Positions 47,640 through 55,237 of a stretch of 64,000 nt of DNA are shown in pieces. The stretch comes from Embleya hyalina (lineage in GTDB: Bacteria > Actinomycetota > Actinomycetes > Streptomycetales > Streptomycetaceae), in the NCBI RefSeq assembly GCF_003967355.1, contig NZ_BIFH01000023.1, forward strand, positions 186,001-250,000, given 5' to 3'. How positions within the stretch are numbered: the first letter of the stretch is position 1; the number at the start of each line of letters is the position of its first letter. Under the pieces are notes generated by a model, which saw nothing but the letters and a program-made list of their open reading frames with translations, did not search any database and had not been told where the DNA came from. The translations under genes and the position numbers were made by a program.

Positions 47640-48040
47640 ACGCGCCAGGCCCACACACCGGCCACCGCGCCCGCCGCCGCCACGACCACCGCTCCGCGAC
47701 AGGCACACGGCCCCGGCCCCTTGCCCCGGGCATCTCGGGTTCGGCGCCTCGGCCCCGGAGCCCCGGGTTCGGCGCCTGGGCCGGGAGGCTCGGGTCCGGT
47801 GCTCCGAGTCGGTGGCCCGGGTCCGTGCCCTGAGTCCGCGTCCCGAGTCACCCTGAACCCGCGTCGCGGGTCCGTGTCCCGAGCCCGGTGTCCCGAGTCC
47901 GCGTTTCGCGCTCGCGTTTCGTGCTTGGTGCTCTGGGGTTGTGGTTTGGGGGCGGCGGGTTGGTGGTGGGGTGGTGGGGGGTGCGTACGGTTACGTTGGG
48001 GGTTCGTGGTTCGGGTGTGTTGTCGGGTTGGGGAGGACGC
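47640..48040. repeat. Intergenic region of degenerate short repeats and a G/T-rich strand
   Basis: The 518-nt gap 47526-48043 has no credible gene. About 47725-47910 holds drifting copies of a GGGTCCGTGTCCCGAG-like unit. About 47925-48035 is G/T-rich on the + strand, with many runs of 3-6 G, and could form G-quadruplexes. TACGTT near 47989 may be a promoter element for the epimerase gene. Confidence 0.55.
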
Positions 48041-48043
48041 AGC

Positions 48044-49078
48044 ATGGGGCGTGTCGTCCTGGTTACCGGGGTTGCCGGTGATCCGGGGGCCGGGTTCGTG
48101 CGGATGATCCGCGATGAGCCCGATGTCGACCGGGTGATCGGGGTCGACATGGTGGCGCCCGCCGCGGAGCCGGCCGGTGTGGACTTCGTGCTCGCCGATA
48201 TTCGCAACCCGATGATCGCCAAGGTGGTCGCCTCGGCCGCGGTGGACACCGTGGTACACCTGAGCCCCAGCGAGCTGCCGCCGATCCGGGGCGGAGCGGT
48301 CTCGATCAAGGAGACCAACGTCATCGGCACCATGCAGCTGCTCGCCGCGTGCCAGAAGGCGCCGTCGATCCGCCGCCTGGTGGTGCGTTCGACCACCGCC
48401 GTCTACGGCGGTTCGCCGCGCGACCCCGCGCTGTTCGCGGAGGACACCGAACCGCGTGTGCAGCCCTCGACCGGCTGGGCCAAGGACGCCGTCGAGATAG
48501 AGGGCTACGTGCGCGGCTTCGCCCGGCGCCGGCCGGATGTCGCCGTCACCGTGTTGCGGTTCGCGCCGCTGCTCGGGCCCCGCACCGACTCGCCGATGGG
48601 CGCCTACTTCGCGCTGCCGGTGTTGCCCACGCTGCTCGGCTACGACCCGCGCCTGCAGTTCGTGCACGAGGACGACCTGCGCGAGGCGCTGCGGATCGCG
48701 ATGCTCGCCGATCGGCCGGGCACGTACAACATCGCCGCCGAGGGTGTGCTGTTCCTGTCCCAGGCGGCGCGCCGACTGGGCCGACCGGTGGTGCCGTTCC
48801 CGGCGGCGGCGGTGGGTCTGGTCAACCAGGGTTTGCGGCGCGCGGGTTCGGTGCACCTGTCCGCCGAGCAGGTGCGCCTGCTCACCCACGGACGGGTGGT
48901 GGACCCCGCGCGGGCCCGGGAGAAACTGGGCTTCGTCGCGGTCAGGAGCACGGCCGAGACGTTCGCCGACTATGCCGAGGGTCGTCGTTCGACCGGCCTG
49001 CTCGACCCGAGGCGCCTGGCCCAGGTGCCCGATCGACTCGCCGACCTGCTGCTCACCAGGAGGAACCCCGATGGGTGA
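48044..49078 (+). CDS. NAD-dependent epimerase/dehydratase family protein
   Basis: The 344-residue extended-SDR protein has an N-terminal VLVTGVAGDPGAGFVRMI (variant of GxxGxxG), DVVHLS-like VDTVVHLSPSE near 67, STTAVYGGS near 115, and a catalytic Lys region that reads GWAKDAVEIEGYVRGF rather than the usual YxxxK. It corresponds by position to mycobacterial Rv0501 (GalE2). The missing canonical Tyr suggests a changed or lost epimerase activity, perhaps a ligand-binding role. GGAGG precedes the ATG, and the end overlaps the acyltransferase gene by 8 nt. Confidence 0.88.
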   Translation: MGRVVLVTGVAGDPGAGFVRMIRDEPDVDRVIGVDMVAPAAEPAGVDFVLADIRNPMIAKVVASAAVDTVVHLSPSELPPIRGGAVSIKETNVIGTMQLLAACQKAPSIRRLVVRSTTAVYGGSPRDPALFAEDTEPRVQPSTGWAKDAVEIEGYVRGFARRRPDVAVTVLRFAPLLGPRTDSPMGAYFALPVLPTLLGYDPRLQFVHEDDLREALRIAMLADRPGTYNIAAEGVLFLSQAARRLGRPVVPFPAAAVGLVNQGLRRAGSVHLSAEQVRLLTHGRVVDPARAREKLGFVAVRSTAETFADYAEGRRSTGLLDPRRLAQVPDRLADLLLTRRNPDG

Positions 49079-50261
49079 GGCCCGCATCATTCCCTTCGAC
49101 GGCGCCGCTTCCGGAGCGCGCCCGCCCGCGCCCCGGTCGGGGCGTCGGCCCACCCGGCCCGCGCGTGCGGTCCGGGTGCCCGAGCCGGTCGAGGGTGAGG
49201 TGCCGGTGCGATCGATCGAGGCGCGACCGGGTCGAAAGCGGGCGCAATCCGCGCGGCCGGCCGAAACGGGGTCGGCCGATACGGGGCCGGCGGACGAGGC
49301 TTCGGCCGAGGCGGGGCCCCGGCGCGAGCCGGGATCCGGGCGCTCGTTGTTCGGATCGCTCGCGGGCGCGGTCGGCGGGGTCGTGGGCGGTGCCGCCGCC
49401 GGACTCCTCGACGGCGTGGCCGGGCCGGGCTGGGAGGATCGGGCCGCCGACGGACTGGCCTTCCTGCGCCGCCGGATCACCGGTGAGTACGAGGTGGACG
49501 AGTTCGGCTTCGATCCCGAACTCAACGACAAGCTGATGGCCGTGCTGCGGGTGGTCTACGAGCAGTACTTCCGGATCGAGGTCAGCGGCCTGGAGCACGT
49601 TCCGGCCGAGGGCGGCGCGCTGATCGTGGCCAACCACTCCGGCACGCTGCCGGTGGACGCGTTGATGACGCAGGTGGCGGTGCACGACCACCACCCGGCT
49701 CGACGCAATCTGCGGCTGCTCGCAGCCGACCTGGTCTTCCAGTTGCCGCTGGTGGGCTCGGTGGCGCGCAAGAGCGGACACACCCTCGCGTGCCACGCCG
49801 ACGCCGAACGGCTGCTCGGCAAGGGCGAACTGGTCGGCGTGTGGCCCGAGGGCTACAAGGGCCTGGGCAAGCCGTTCGCCGAGCGGTACAAGCTCCAGCG
49901 CTTCGGGCGCGGCGGCTTCGTGTCGGCGGCGCTGCGCACCGGGGTGCCGATCGTGCCGTGCTCGATCGTGGGCGCGGAGGAGATCTACCCGATGGTGGGC
50001 AACGTGCGCACCCTCGCGCGCCTGCTCAACCTGCCGTACTTCCCGATCACCCCGACCTTCCCGCTGCTCGGCCCGCTCGGCCTGGTGCCGCTGCCGACGC
50101 GGTGGCGGATCGAGTTCGGCGCGCCGATCCACACCGACGCGTATCCGGAGGAGGCGGCGGACGATCCGATGGTCGTGTTCAACCTGACCGACGAGGTGCG
50201 CGAGACCATCCAGCACACGATCTACCGGCTGCTGATGCAGCGGCGGTCGGTCTTCTTCTAG
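49071..50261 (+). CDS. Lysophospholipid acyltransferase-like (PlsC superfamily) protein
   Basis: The 396-residue protein has a Pro/Ala/Arg-rich disordered N-terminal third and a Gly/Ala patch (about 105-120, GSLAGAVGGVVGGAAAGLLDG). The acyltransferase domain is at about 150-390, with NHSGTLPVDALM, WPEGYKGLGKPFAERYKLQRFGRGGFV (the FPEG-like motif) and VPIVPCSIVGAEEIYP. The spacing in the first motif is H-x6-D rather than H-x4-D. It corresponds to mycobacterial Rv0502. The acceptor lipid is unknown. Start and stop signals show co-translation with the epimerase gene. Confidence 0.9.
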   Translation: MGEARIIPFDGAASGARPPAPRSGRRPTRPARAVRVPEPVEGEVPVRSIEARPGRKRAQSARPAETGSADTGPADEASAEAGPRREPGSGRSLFGSLAGAVGGVVGGAAAGLLDGVAGPGWEDRAADGLAFLRRRITGEYEVDEFGFDPELNDKLMAVLRVVYEQYFRIEVSGLEHVPAEGGALIVANHSGTLPVDALMTQVAVHDHHPARRNLRLLAADLVFQLPLVGSVARKSGHTLACHADAERLLGKGELVGVWPEGYKGLGKPFAERYKLQRFGRGGFVSAALRTGVPIVPCSIVGAEEIYPMVGNVRTLARLLNLPYFPITPTFPLLGPLGLVPLPTRWRIEFGAPIHTDAYPEEAADDPMVVFNLTDEVRETIQHTIYRLLMQRRSVFF

Positions 50262-50285
50262 ATCGGGGTCCGCACTCCGCAACAC

Positions 50286-50323
50286 GAAGGCGGCGCGTGG
50301 ACGGTGGTCCGCGCGCCGCCTTC
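50286..50323. terminator. Bidirectional terminator between the acyltransferase gene and rsbN
   Basis: Perfect 12-bp arms, GAAGGCGGCGCG (50286-50297) and 50312-50323, lie between convergent genes. Confidence 0.75.
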
Positions 50324-50343
50324 GGTGTCGCCCACCGGCTCGG

Positions 50344-51576
50344 TCAGCTGTGTGGCTCCTCCTCGGCGGGGCCGAGCAGGTTGAGCCCGATGCCCGGCAG
50401 GCCGGGCAGCAGGGGCGGGAGGATCTGCCCCTTGGGCGTCTTCGCCGGGGCCGGGGTGCCGCCGGAGCCGTCGGACCGGTCGGAGGGGCTTTGCGCCGGA
50501 GCACCGCCGAGCAGCGGGATGTTCAACCCCGGGAGCAGGCCGCCGTCCTGCTGCGGCTGCTGTCGAGGTGCGGCACCACCCGTCGTGGTCGAGCCGCTCT
50601 GCGGCGGTGCGCCGTTGGGCGCGCCGTCGCCCAGGCCCGGGAGCCGTGGGACGAGCGGCAGGCCGCCGGTGCCCGGCGCGCCGCCCGGGCCGGTGCCGGG
50701 GGCGGCCGGCGCCCCGTCGGTGTGCCCACCGGTGCCGGGCTTCGCCGAACTCCGGCCAGGAGTGCCCGCGATCGGGGCGACCTGCTCGTTGATCGCGGTG
50801 AGCAGGGTCCGGACCCGGTCCCGCTCGGAGTGCAGCTCCGGCGGGAGCCGGTCGCCGATCCGCTCCATGCGCTCGTTGCCGGAGCGGGCGAAGTCGGCCA
50901 GGTTGCGCATCGACCCGTCGCTGCCGCTCTTGCGGAAGTGGTCGGTGAGCAGCGTGCGGCCCTTGTCGGCCTCGTCGCGCCAGTCGTCGAGCACCTGCCG
51001 CAGATGTCGCACGGTCTCCTTGTCGGGGTTGCGACCGGCCCGCCTGAGCAGCCGTTCGGCCTCGCCCATCCGGGTGTCGGCCTGTTGCAGGTAACGCTCG
51101 CCGCGTTCGTGGTCGTTGTCGGCGAGCGAGATCTTGAAGTCTTCGACCGTGCGCTTGACGCCGTAGGTCAGGTCGCCGGGCAGCGCGTCGGAGCTGGCGT
51201 AGGCCACCCCGCCGAGACCGCCGCCGGTGACCACCACGAACGCGCCGGCGATGGCCGCCCGCCGCCGCCAGCGCACGGTGCGCGGCGGGGCCTGCGACTC
51301 GCGACGGCGATGCGCGCCGCGCGGTGCGGGCACGGTGGCCGCACCCTCGGTCGCGGGCAGCGCCGCGGCCTCGTCCAGCAGCCGTTGCCGGAGCGCGGTG
51401 CGAAAGTCCGCGCTCGGTACGGGTGCCGCCGAGGACCGCTCGCGCAGCATCTCGGCGGTCCGCAGCAGCGGGACCAGCGCGGGCAGAGGCTCCGCCGATC
51501 GGTTGTCGCGGTCGTTCTCGTCGAGGGCTCGCGCGAAGGCGCTCGCGGGTCGCCGATCCAGGGCCGCAATGCTCAC
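50344..51576 (-). CDS. rsbN: DUF5667 membrane protein, RsbN-type anti-sigma factor of BldN
   Basis: The 410-residue protein has a cytosolic N-terminus (about 1-110, including FARALDENDRDNR and DFRTALRQRLLDEAAAL, the sigma-binding part in RsbN). One membrane helix follows (AAIAGAFVVVTGGGLGGVAYA). The extracytoplasmic DUF5667 helical domain (about 130-260: ALPGDLTYGVKRTVEDFKISLADNDHERGERYLQQADTRM...) precedes a long Pro/Gly-rich tail. In Streptomyces RsbN is encoded directly downstream of bldN and holds this sigma factor inactive. The GTG at 51576 has AGGAGG 8 nt upstream. Confidence 0.88.
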   Translation of the reverse strand: MSIAALDRRPASAFARALDENDRDNRSAEPLPALVPLLRTAEMLRERSSAAPVPSADFRTALRQRLLDEAAALPATEGAATVPAPRGAHRRRESQAPPRTVRWRRRAAIAGAFVVVTGGGLGGVAYASSDALPGDLTYGVKRTVEDFKISLADNDHERGERYLQQADTRMGEAERLLRRAGRNPDKETVRHLRQVLDDWRDEADKGRTLLTDHFRKSGSDGSMRNLADFARSGNERMERIGDRLPPELHSERDRVRTLLTAINEQVAPIAGTPGRSSAKPGTGGHTDGAPAAPGTGPGGAPGTGGLPLVPRLPGLGDGAPNGAPPQSGSTTTGGAAPRQQPQQDGGLLPGLNIPLLGGAPAQSPSDRSDGSGGTPAPAKTPKGQILPPLLPGLPGIGLNLLGPAEEEPHS

Positions 51577-51721
51577 AGGCCGCACCTCCTCTCCCCGGAT
51601 GTCCGTCCAGGGAAGTCTCCGGGTCGGGGGCCACAGGGCGGCTCCCCGCCGCAACGATCCCCGAAGGGGGTCGCTATCGGGGAGAACGAGCCGCGGACCC
51701 CGAAGGTTACGGAAGTGTGAT

Positions 51722-52507
51722 TCACCGCACGTCCTCGGGCAGGAGACGGGCGAGCGTCCGTACGGCGCGGTACTGCAACGTCTTGATCGCCCCCTCGTTC
51801 TTACCCATGATCTGTGCGGTCTCCGCGACCGAAAGACCCTGCAGGAAGCGCAGGGTCACGCATTCCTGCTGCTGGGGGTTGAGCTTGTGCACGGCGTCGA
51901 GCAGGGCCGCGTTGGACAACGATTCCAGGACGCAGTCCTCCGGGCTGGACTCGACCTCATTGGCGTCGAGCATCTCCCCGGTGGTGACCTCCAGGCGGAA
52001 CCGGCTGGACTTGAAGTGGTCGGCGACCAGGTTGCGCGCGATGGTCACCAGCCAGGCGCCGAAGTCGCGACCCTGCCAGGTGAAGGTGCCGATCCGGCGC
52101 AGCGCGCGCAGGAAGGTCTCGCTGGTCAGGTCCTCGGCGACGGCGCGCCCGCCGACCCGGTAGTAGATGTACCGGTAGACGGTGTCGAAGTAGTTGTCGT
52201 AGAGCTGGGCGAACGCGTCGCCGTCGCCGTCCTGGGCGAGTTCGACGAGGGCCATGATGCGGCGGGCCTCGCCGTCCGGACCCGGGCCCCGGGTGTAGCC
52301 GGAGCCTCGGGTGGGACGGGTCGGTTCGGTGGTGCCGGCGCGCGCCGCGAGGGCGAGGCCCAAGGGCCCGGCCGTACTCGTGCGACAGACACCGGCGCCG
52401 TAACCGGCTGTGGCGGCGAAACCGACGGACGGGGGGGCAAAGCTCGCGCACACCGCCGCACGCAGTGTCGCCAGCCCGGACACGTCAACCCGGACGATTC
52501 GGTGCAC
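51722..52507 (-). CDS. bldN: ECF sigma factor BldN
   Basis: BldN directs the chaplin and rodlin genes and aerial development in Streptomyces. The 261-residue protein has region 2 (FAQLYDNYFDTVYRYIYYRVGGRAVAEDLTSETFLRALRR), GTFTWQGRDFGAWLVTIARNLVADHFKSSR, and region 4 (LNPQQQECVTLRFLQGLSVAETAQIMGKNEGAIKTLQYRAVRTLARLL). A poorly conserved pro-sequence of about 84 residues precedes it, as in S. coelicolor BldN. The GTG at 52507 has AGGGAG 4 nt upstream, and the sequence after it (RVDVSGLATLRAAV) matches known BldN starts. rsbN follows on the same strand. Confidence 0.95.
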   Translation of the reverse strand: MHRIVRVDVSGLATLRAAVCASFAPPSVGFAATAGYGAGVCRTSTAGPLGLALAARAGTTEPTRPTRGSGYTRGPGPDGEARRIMALVELAQDGDGDAFAQLYDNYFDTVYRYIYYRVGGRAVAEDLTSETFLRALRRIGTFTWQGRDFGAWLVTIARNLVADHFKSSRFRLEVTTGEMLDANEVESSPEDCVLESLSNAALLDAVHKLNPQQQECVTLRFLQGLSVAETAQIMGKNEGAIKTLQYRAVRTLARLLPEDVR

Positions 52508-52817
52508 GGGACTCCCTGTTGCTTCAGCGGTAATTACGTTCGGTGCGGAATCGATCACCCATAGTAGGGAACTTGGATACCGCTGTGCGCCGATCGAGAA
52601 TAACGCTTAGTAAAGGAAGGGATACCAAGTGTGCCCATCGGCGTTGTGAAGCTACCGGGATCGACCGCTGATGTGTGCTCTTTGCGTGTTTGTCGGGTTG
52701 CCGCGTGTCAGGTGTGCTATATGCGGACAACTCGCCGCTCGTCGGGCGGCGCGGGATGCCCCGGACGGACCCCCTCGCCGCAGGTCGCGGGGGGTGTGCG
52801 GGGTCGGGGCCCGGTGC
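52508..52817 (-). promoter_or_regulatory. bldN upstream region with candidate -10 box
   Basis: This 310-nt stretch is the AT-richest long gap of the area and holds no gene. On the minus strand TACTAT (52566-52561) is a good -10; the matching -35 (CGCACA) is weak. Known Streptomyces bldN promoters are BldD targets. I see GGTGATCGATTC just after the -10 but no full BldD box. Confidence 0.35.
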
Positions 52818-53723
52818 TCAGAGCCGGGTCGGCACCCGCCGCCGAACGGCGGTTCCGGCGGCCACCGCGCCCGCGACCGCGCCGATGCCGGCGGCGGCCG
52901 GCAGGCCGATCCGGGCGGCCTTGCGGCCGGTGCGGTAGTCCTTCACGCGCCACCCGTGCGCCCGGGCGTGGCGGCGCAGTCGGGCGTCCGGATTGACCGC
53001 GCACGGATCGCCCACCAGGGTCAACATCGGTATGTCGTTGGCCGAGTCGCTGTAGGCCGAGCAGTCGCCCAGGTCCAGCCCCTCGCGGGCGGCGAGCGCG
53101 CGGACCGCCTCCGCCTTGGCCTCGCCGTGCAGCAGTTCGCCGACCAGGCGGCCGGTGTACACGCCGGCGCGGGTCTCGGGTACGGTGCCGAGCGCGCCGG
53201 TCAGGCCGAGTCGGCCGGCGATGGTGTCGGCGATCTCGATCGGCGCGGCGGTGACCAGCCAGACCTGGCGGCCCGCGTCCAGGTGCATCTGGGCGAGCGC
53301 CCGGGTGCCCGGCCAGATCTTGTCCGCCATGCACTCGTCGAAGATCTCCTCGCCGATCGCCCGGATCTCCTCGACCGTGTGCCCCTTGGCGAACGACAGC
53401 GCGCTCTCCTGCGCGTCGCCCACGTGCCCCATGTGCTCCCCGCCGAGCCGGAACCTGGCCTGCTGCCAGCCGAACCGGGCGATGTCGCGGGTGGTCAGGA
53501 ACCGGCGCGCGTACAGGCCCCGGGCCAGATGGAAAATCGACGCGCCCCGCATAACGGTGTTGTCCAGGTCGAAGAACGCGGCGCCGATCCGGGCGGGCGC
53601 ATCGGCCTCGCCGGGGGCGCGCGCCGGGGCGCTCGCGTGTGCCGCGGCCGCCGCCGCCTCACCCGCCCGCACGGCGTTGTCGTGGTTGTTCTCGGTCCTC
53701 GACAGCCGGCGCAAGAAAACCAT
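52818..53723 (-). CDS. HAD-IB family hydrolase (SerB-like), membrane-associated
   Basis: The 301-residue protein has HAD motif [12 protein letters not shown] near residue 50, a helical cap, motif II VTAAPIE near 155, and motif [18 protein letters not shown] near 220. An Arg-rich, Gly/Ala hydrophobic C-terminal segment ([18 protein letters not shown]) may anchor it. It corresponds to mycobacterial Rv0505c (SerB1), so phosphoserine or another phosphomonoester is a likely substrate. TACGCT lies 7 nt before the ATG, suggesting leaderless transcription. A Ser/Ala-rich tail of about 40 residues precedes the domain. Confidence 0.88.
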   Translation of the reverse strand: MVFLRRLSRTENNHDNAVRAGEAAAAAAHASAPARAPGEADAPARIGAAFFDLDNTVMRGASIFHLARGLYARRFLTTRDIARFGWQQARFRLGGEHMGHVGDAQESALSFAKGHTVEEIRAIGEEIFDECMADKIWPGTRALAQMHLDAGRQVWLVTAAPIEIADTIAGRLGLTGALGTVPETRAGVYTGRLVGELLHGEAKAEAVRALAAREGLDLGDCSAYSDSANDIPMLTLVGDPCAVNPDARLRRHARAHGWRVKDYRTGRKAARIGLPAAAGIGAVAGAVAAGTAVRRRVPTRL

Positions 53724-53863
53724 GGTGTCGAGCGTAGTAGGCCGGTATTGCGGTCGTGTGGCGCCGGTCTTGCGGGCGCGCGCCCCCTCGGTGAAGCGCC
53801 GCCTCCGGCCGGGGCCGGGAGGTGGTCTCCCGGTCGGCCTCCGGTGGGGTGACAATCGAGGAC

Positions 53864-54133
53864 GTGAATCCTTTCCGCCGCCGCCCCGACGCCGCGACCC
53901 GCTCCGTGACGCTGTTGAGCAAGCCCGGTTGTCACCTCTGTGACGACGCCCGGGTCGTGATCGAACGGGTGACCGCGGAACTGGGGGTGACCTGGACCGA
54001 GGTCGACATCACGCAGGACGCGGACCTTCAACACAAGTACTGGGAGCAGATCCCGGTGACCCTGGTGGACGGCGCACAGCACGATTTCTGGCGGGTGGAC
54101 GAGCGGCGGCTGCGCAAGGCGCTCGGCGGCTGA
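53864..54133 (+). CDS. Glutaredoxin-family protein
   Basis: The 89-residue thioredoxin-fold protein has the redox motif [10 protein letters not shown] (C-x2-C near residue 22), cis-Pro in [10 protein letters not shown] and a short helix at the end. It corresponds to mycobacterial Rv0508, upstream of hemA. Actinobacteria lack glutathione, so mycothiol or thioredoxin reductase may be its partner; that is inference. GACAAT at 53851-53856 ends 7 nt before the GTG at 53864. Confidence 0.88.
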   Translation: MNPFRRRPDAATRSVTLLSKPGCHLCDDARVVIERVTAELGVTWTEVDITQDADLQHKYWEQIPVTLVDGAQHDFWRVDERRLRKALGG

Positions 54134-54239
54134 GTCGATCCGAGGGCCGGTCCGCGCCGATCCGAGTCGGTCGCGTTCGGTCGTCCACCGGGGGAGGGGG
54201 CCGACCGGGGGACGAATCGCCGACACGTACGGTGGGGAG

Positions 54240-54332
54240 GTGGATGCGATCGGTCACCACGACTACGCACGGGCCATGCTCGAGTCACCTCATGTGATCG
54301 AGTTCACGCCCGACTTCGGAACCAAGGCGTGA
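54240..54332 (+). CDS. Possible 30-residue protein upstream of rex
   Basis: A short frame from GTG 54240 to TGA 54332 encodes a 30-residue peptide with a plausible sequence (HDYARAMLESPHVIEFTPDF near residue 7). TACGGT ends 6 nt before the GTG and GGGGAGG overlaps it. It lies in the 302-nt gap 54134-54435 before rex. Evidence is thin, and it may be only spacer DNA. Confidence 0.2.
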   Translation: MDAIGHHDYARAMLESPHVIEFTPDFGTKA

Positions 54333-54369
54333 CGAGCATCACGACAGGCGCGCAAATCGGACACCTACT

Positions 54370-54387
54370 TTGTGCGTACGTTCACAA
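54370..54387 (+). promoter_or_regulatory. Rex operator (ROP) and promoter of the rex-hem operon
   Basis: TTGTGCGTACGTTCACAA matches the Rex site TTGTGAA-N4-TTCACAA with two mismatches in the left half. Its left arm doubles as the -35 (TTGTGC, 54370-54375). After a 17-nt spacer TAACCT (54393-54398) is the -10. Rex bound here would block polymerase. In S. coelicolor Rex represses its own rex-hemACD operon when NADH/NAD+ is low. Confidence 0.85.
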
Positions 54388-54435
54388 AAGCCTAACCTGG
54401 CAATCGAAATCCCAGGTCCCACCCACAGGAGCAGC

Positions 54436-55179
54436 GTGGCTACAGGGCGTACCGAGCGACCGGCGCAGCGGGGACGTGGCATCCCCGAGGCGACGGTGGC
54501 GCGGCTTCCGCTGTACCTCCGGGCGCTCAGTGCGCTGTCGGAGCGGGGTGTTCCCACGGTCTCGTCCGAGGAACTCGCCGCTGCCGCCGGGGTGAATTCG
54601 GCGAAGCTGCGCAAGGACCTGTCGTATCTCGGCTCCTACGGCACCCGCGGGGTCGGTTACGACGTCGAGTATCTCGTGTACCAAATCTCGCGTGAACTCG
54701 GGCTCACCCAAGACTGGCCGGTCGCCATCATCGGCATAGGAAATCTGGGTCACGCCCTCGCCAACTACGGCGGGTTCGCCTCGCGCGGCTTCCGGGTCGC
54801 GGCCCTGTTGGACGCCGATCGGGCGGTCACCGGGCAGCGGATCGCGGGCATGGCGGTGCGGCACATGGACGACCTCGAGCAGATCGTGCGCGAGGACCAC
54901 GTGTCGATCGGCGTGATCACCACGCCGGCACCCGCGGCGCAGGAGGTGGCCGATCGACTGGTCGCCGCCGGCATCACGAGCATCCTGAACTTCGCGCCGA
55001 CCGTGCTCTCGGTGCCCGAAGGGGTGGACGTGCGCAAGGTGGATCTGTCCATCGAGTTGCAGATCCTGGCCTTCCACGAACAGCGCAAGTCCGGTCTCGA
55101 CCCCGTCGCGGGGCCGGTCCCGGCGCGACCCTCGAAGCCCGGGGAACGCGGCGACCTCCCCGAGGTGATGCCCGCGTGA
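54436..55179 (+). CDS. rex: Redox-sensing transcriptional repressor Rex
   Basis: Rex senses NADH/NAD+ and controls respiratory and fermentative genes. The 247-residue protein has an N-terminal winged helix (GIPEATVARLPLYLRALSALSERGVPTVSSEELAAAAGVNSAKLRKDLSYLG), the Rossmann motif IIGIGNLGHALANYGGF near 93, and the domain-swapped C-terminal helix ILNFAPTVLSVPEGVDVRKVDLSIELQILAFHEQ. A disordered tail follows. The GTG at 54436 has AGGAG at 54427-54431. Autoregulation is supported by the operator upstream. hemA follows after 58 nt. Confidence 0.97.
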   Translation: MATGRTERPAQRGRGIPEATVARLPLYLRALSALSERGVPTVSSEELAAAAGVNSAKLRKDLSYLGSYGTRGVGYDVEYLVYQISRELGLTQDWPVAIIGIGNLGHALANYGGFASRGFRVAALLDADRAVTGQRIAGMAVRHMDDLEQIVREDHVSIGVITTPAPAAQEVADRLVAAGITSILNFAPTVLSVPEGVDVRKVDLSIELQILAFHEQRKSGLDPVAGPVPARPSKPGERGDLPEVMPA

Positions 55180-55237
55180 CCGGCTGTCGCACGGGTGTCG
55201 CGCCCGCGAACACGGCGATCAACGGTAGGAAGACACC

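Noticed and set aside
49379-49430. A membrane helix in the acyltransferase N-terminal region
   Set aside because: The Gly/Ala run is too small and weakly hydrophobic to call a membrane segment with confidence.
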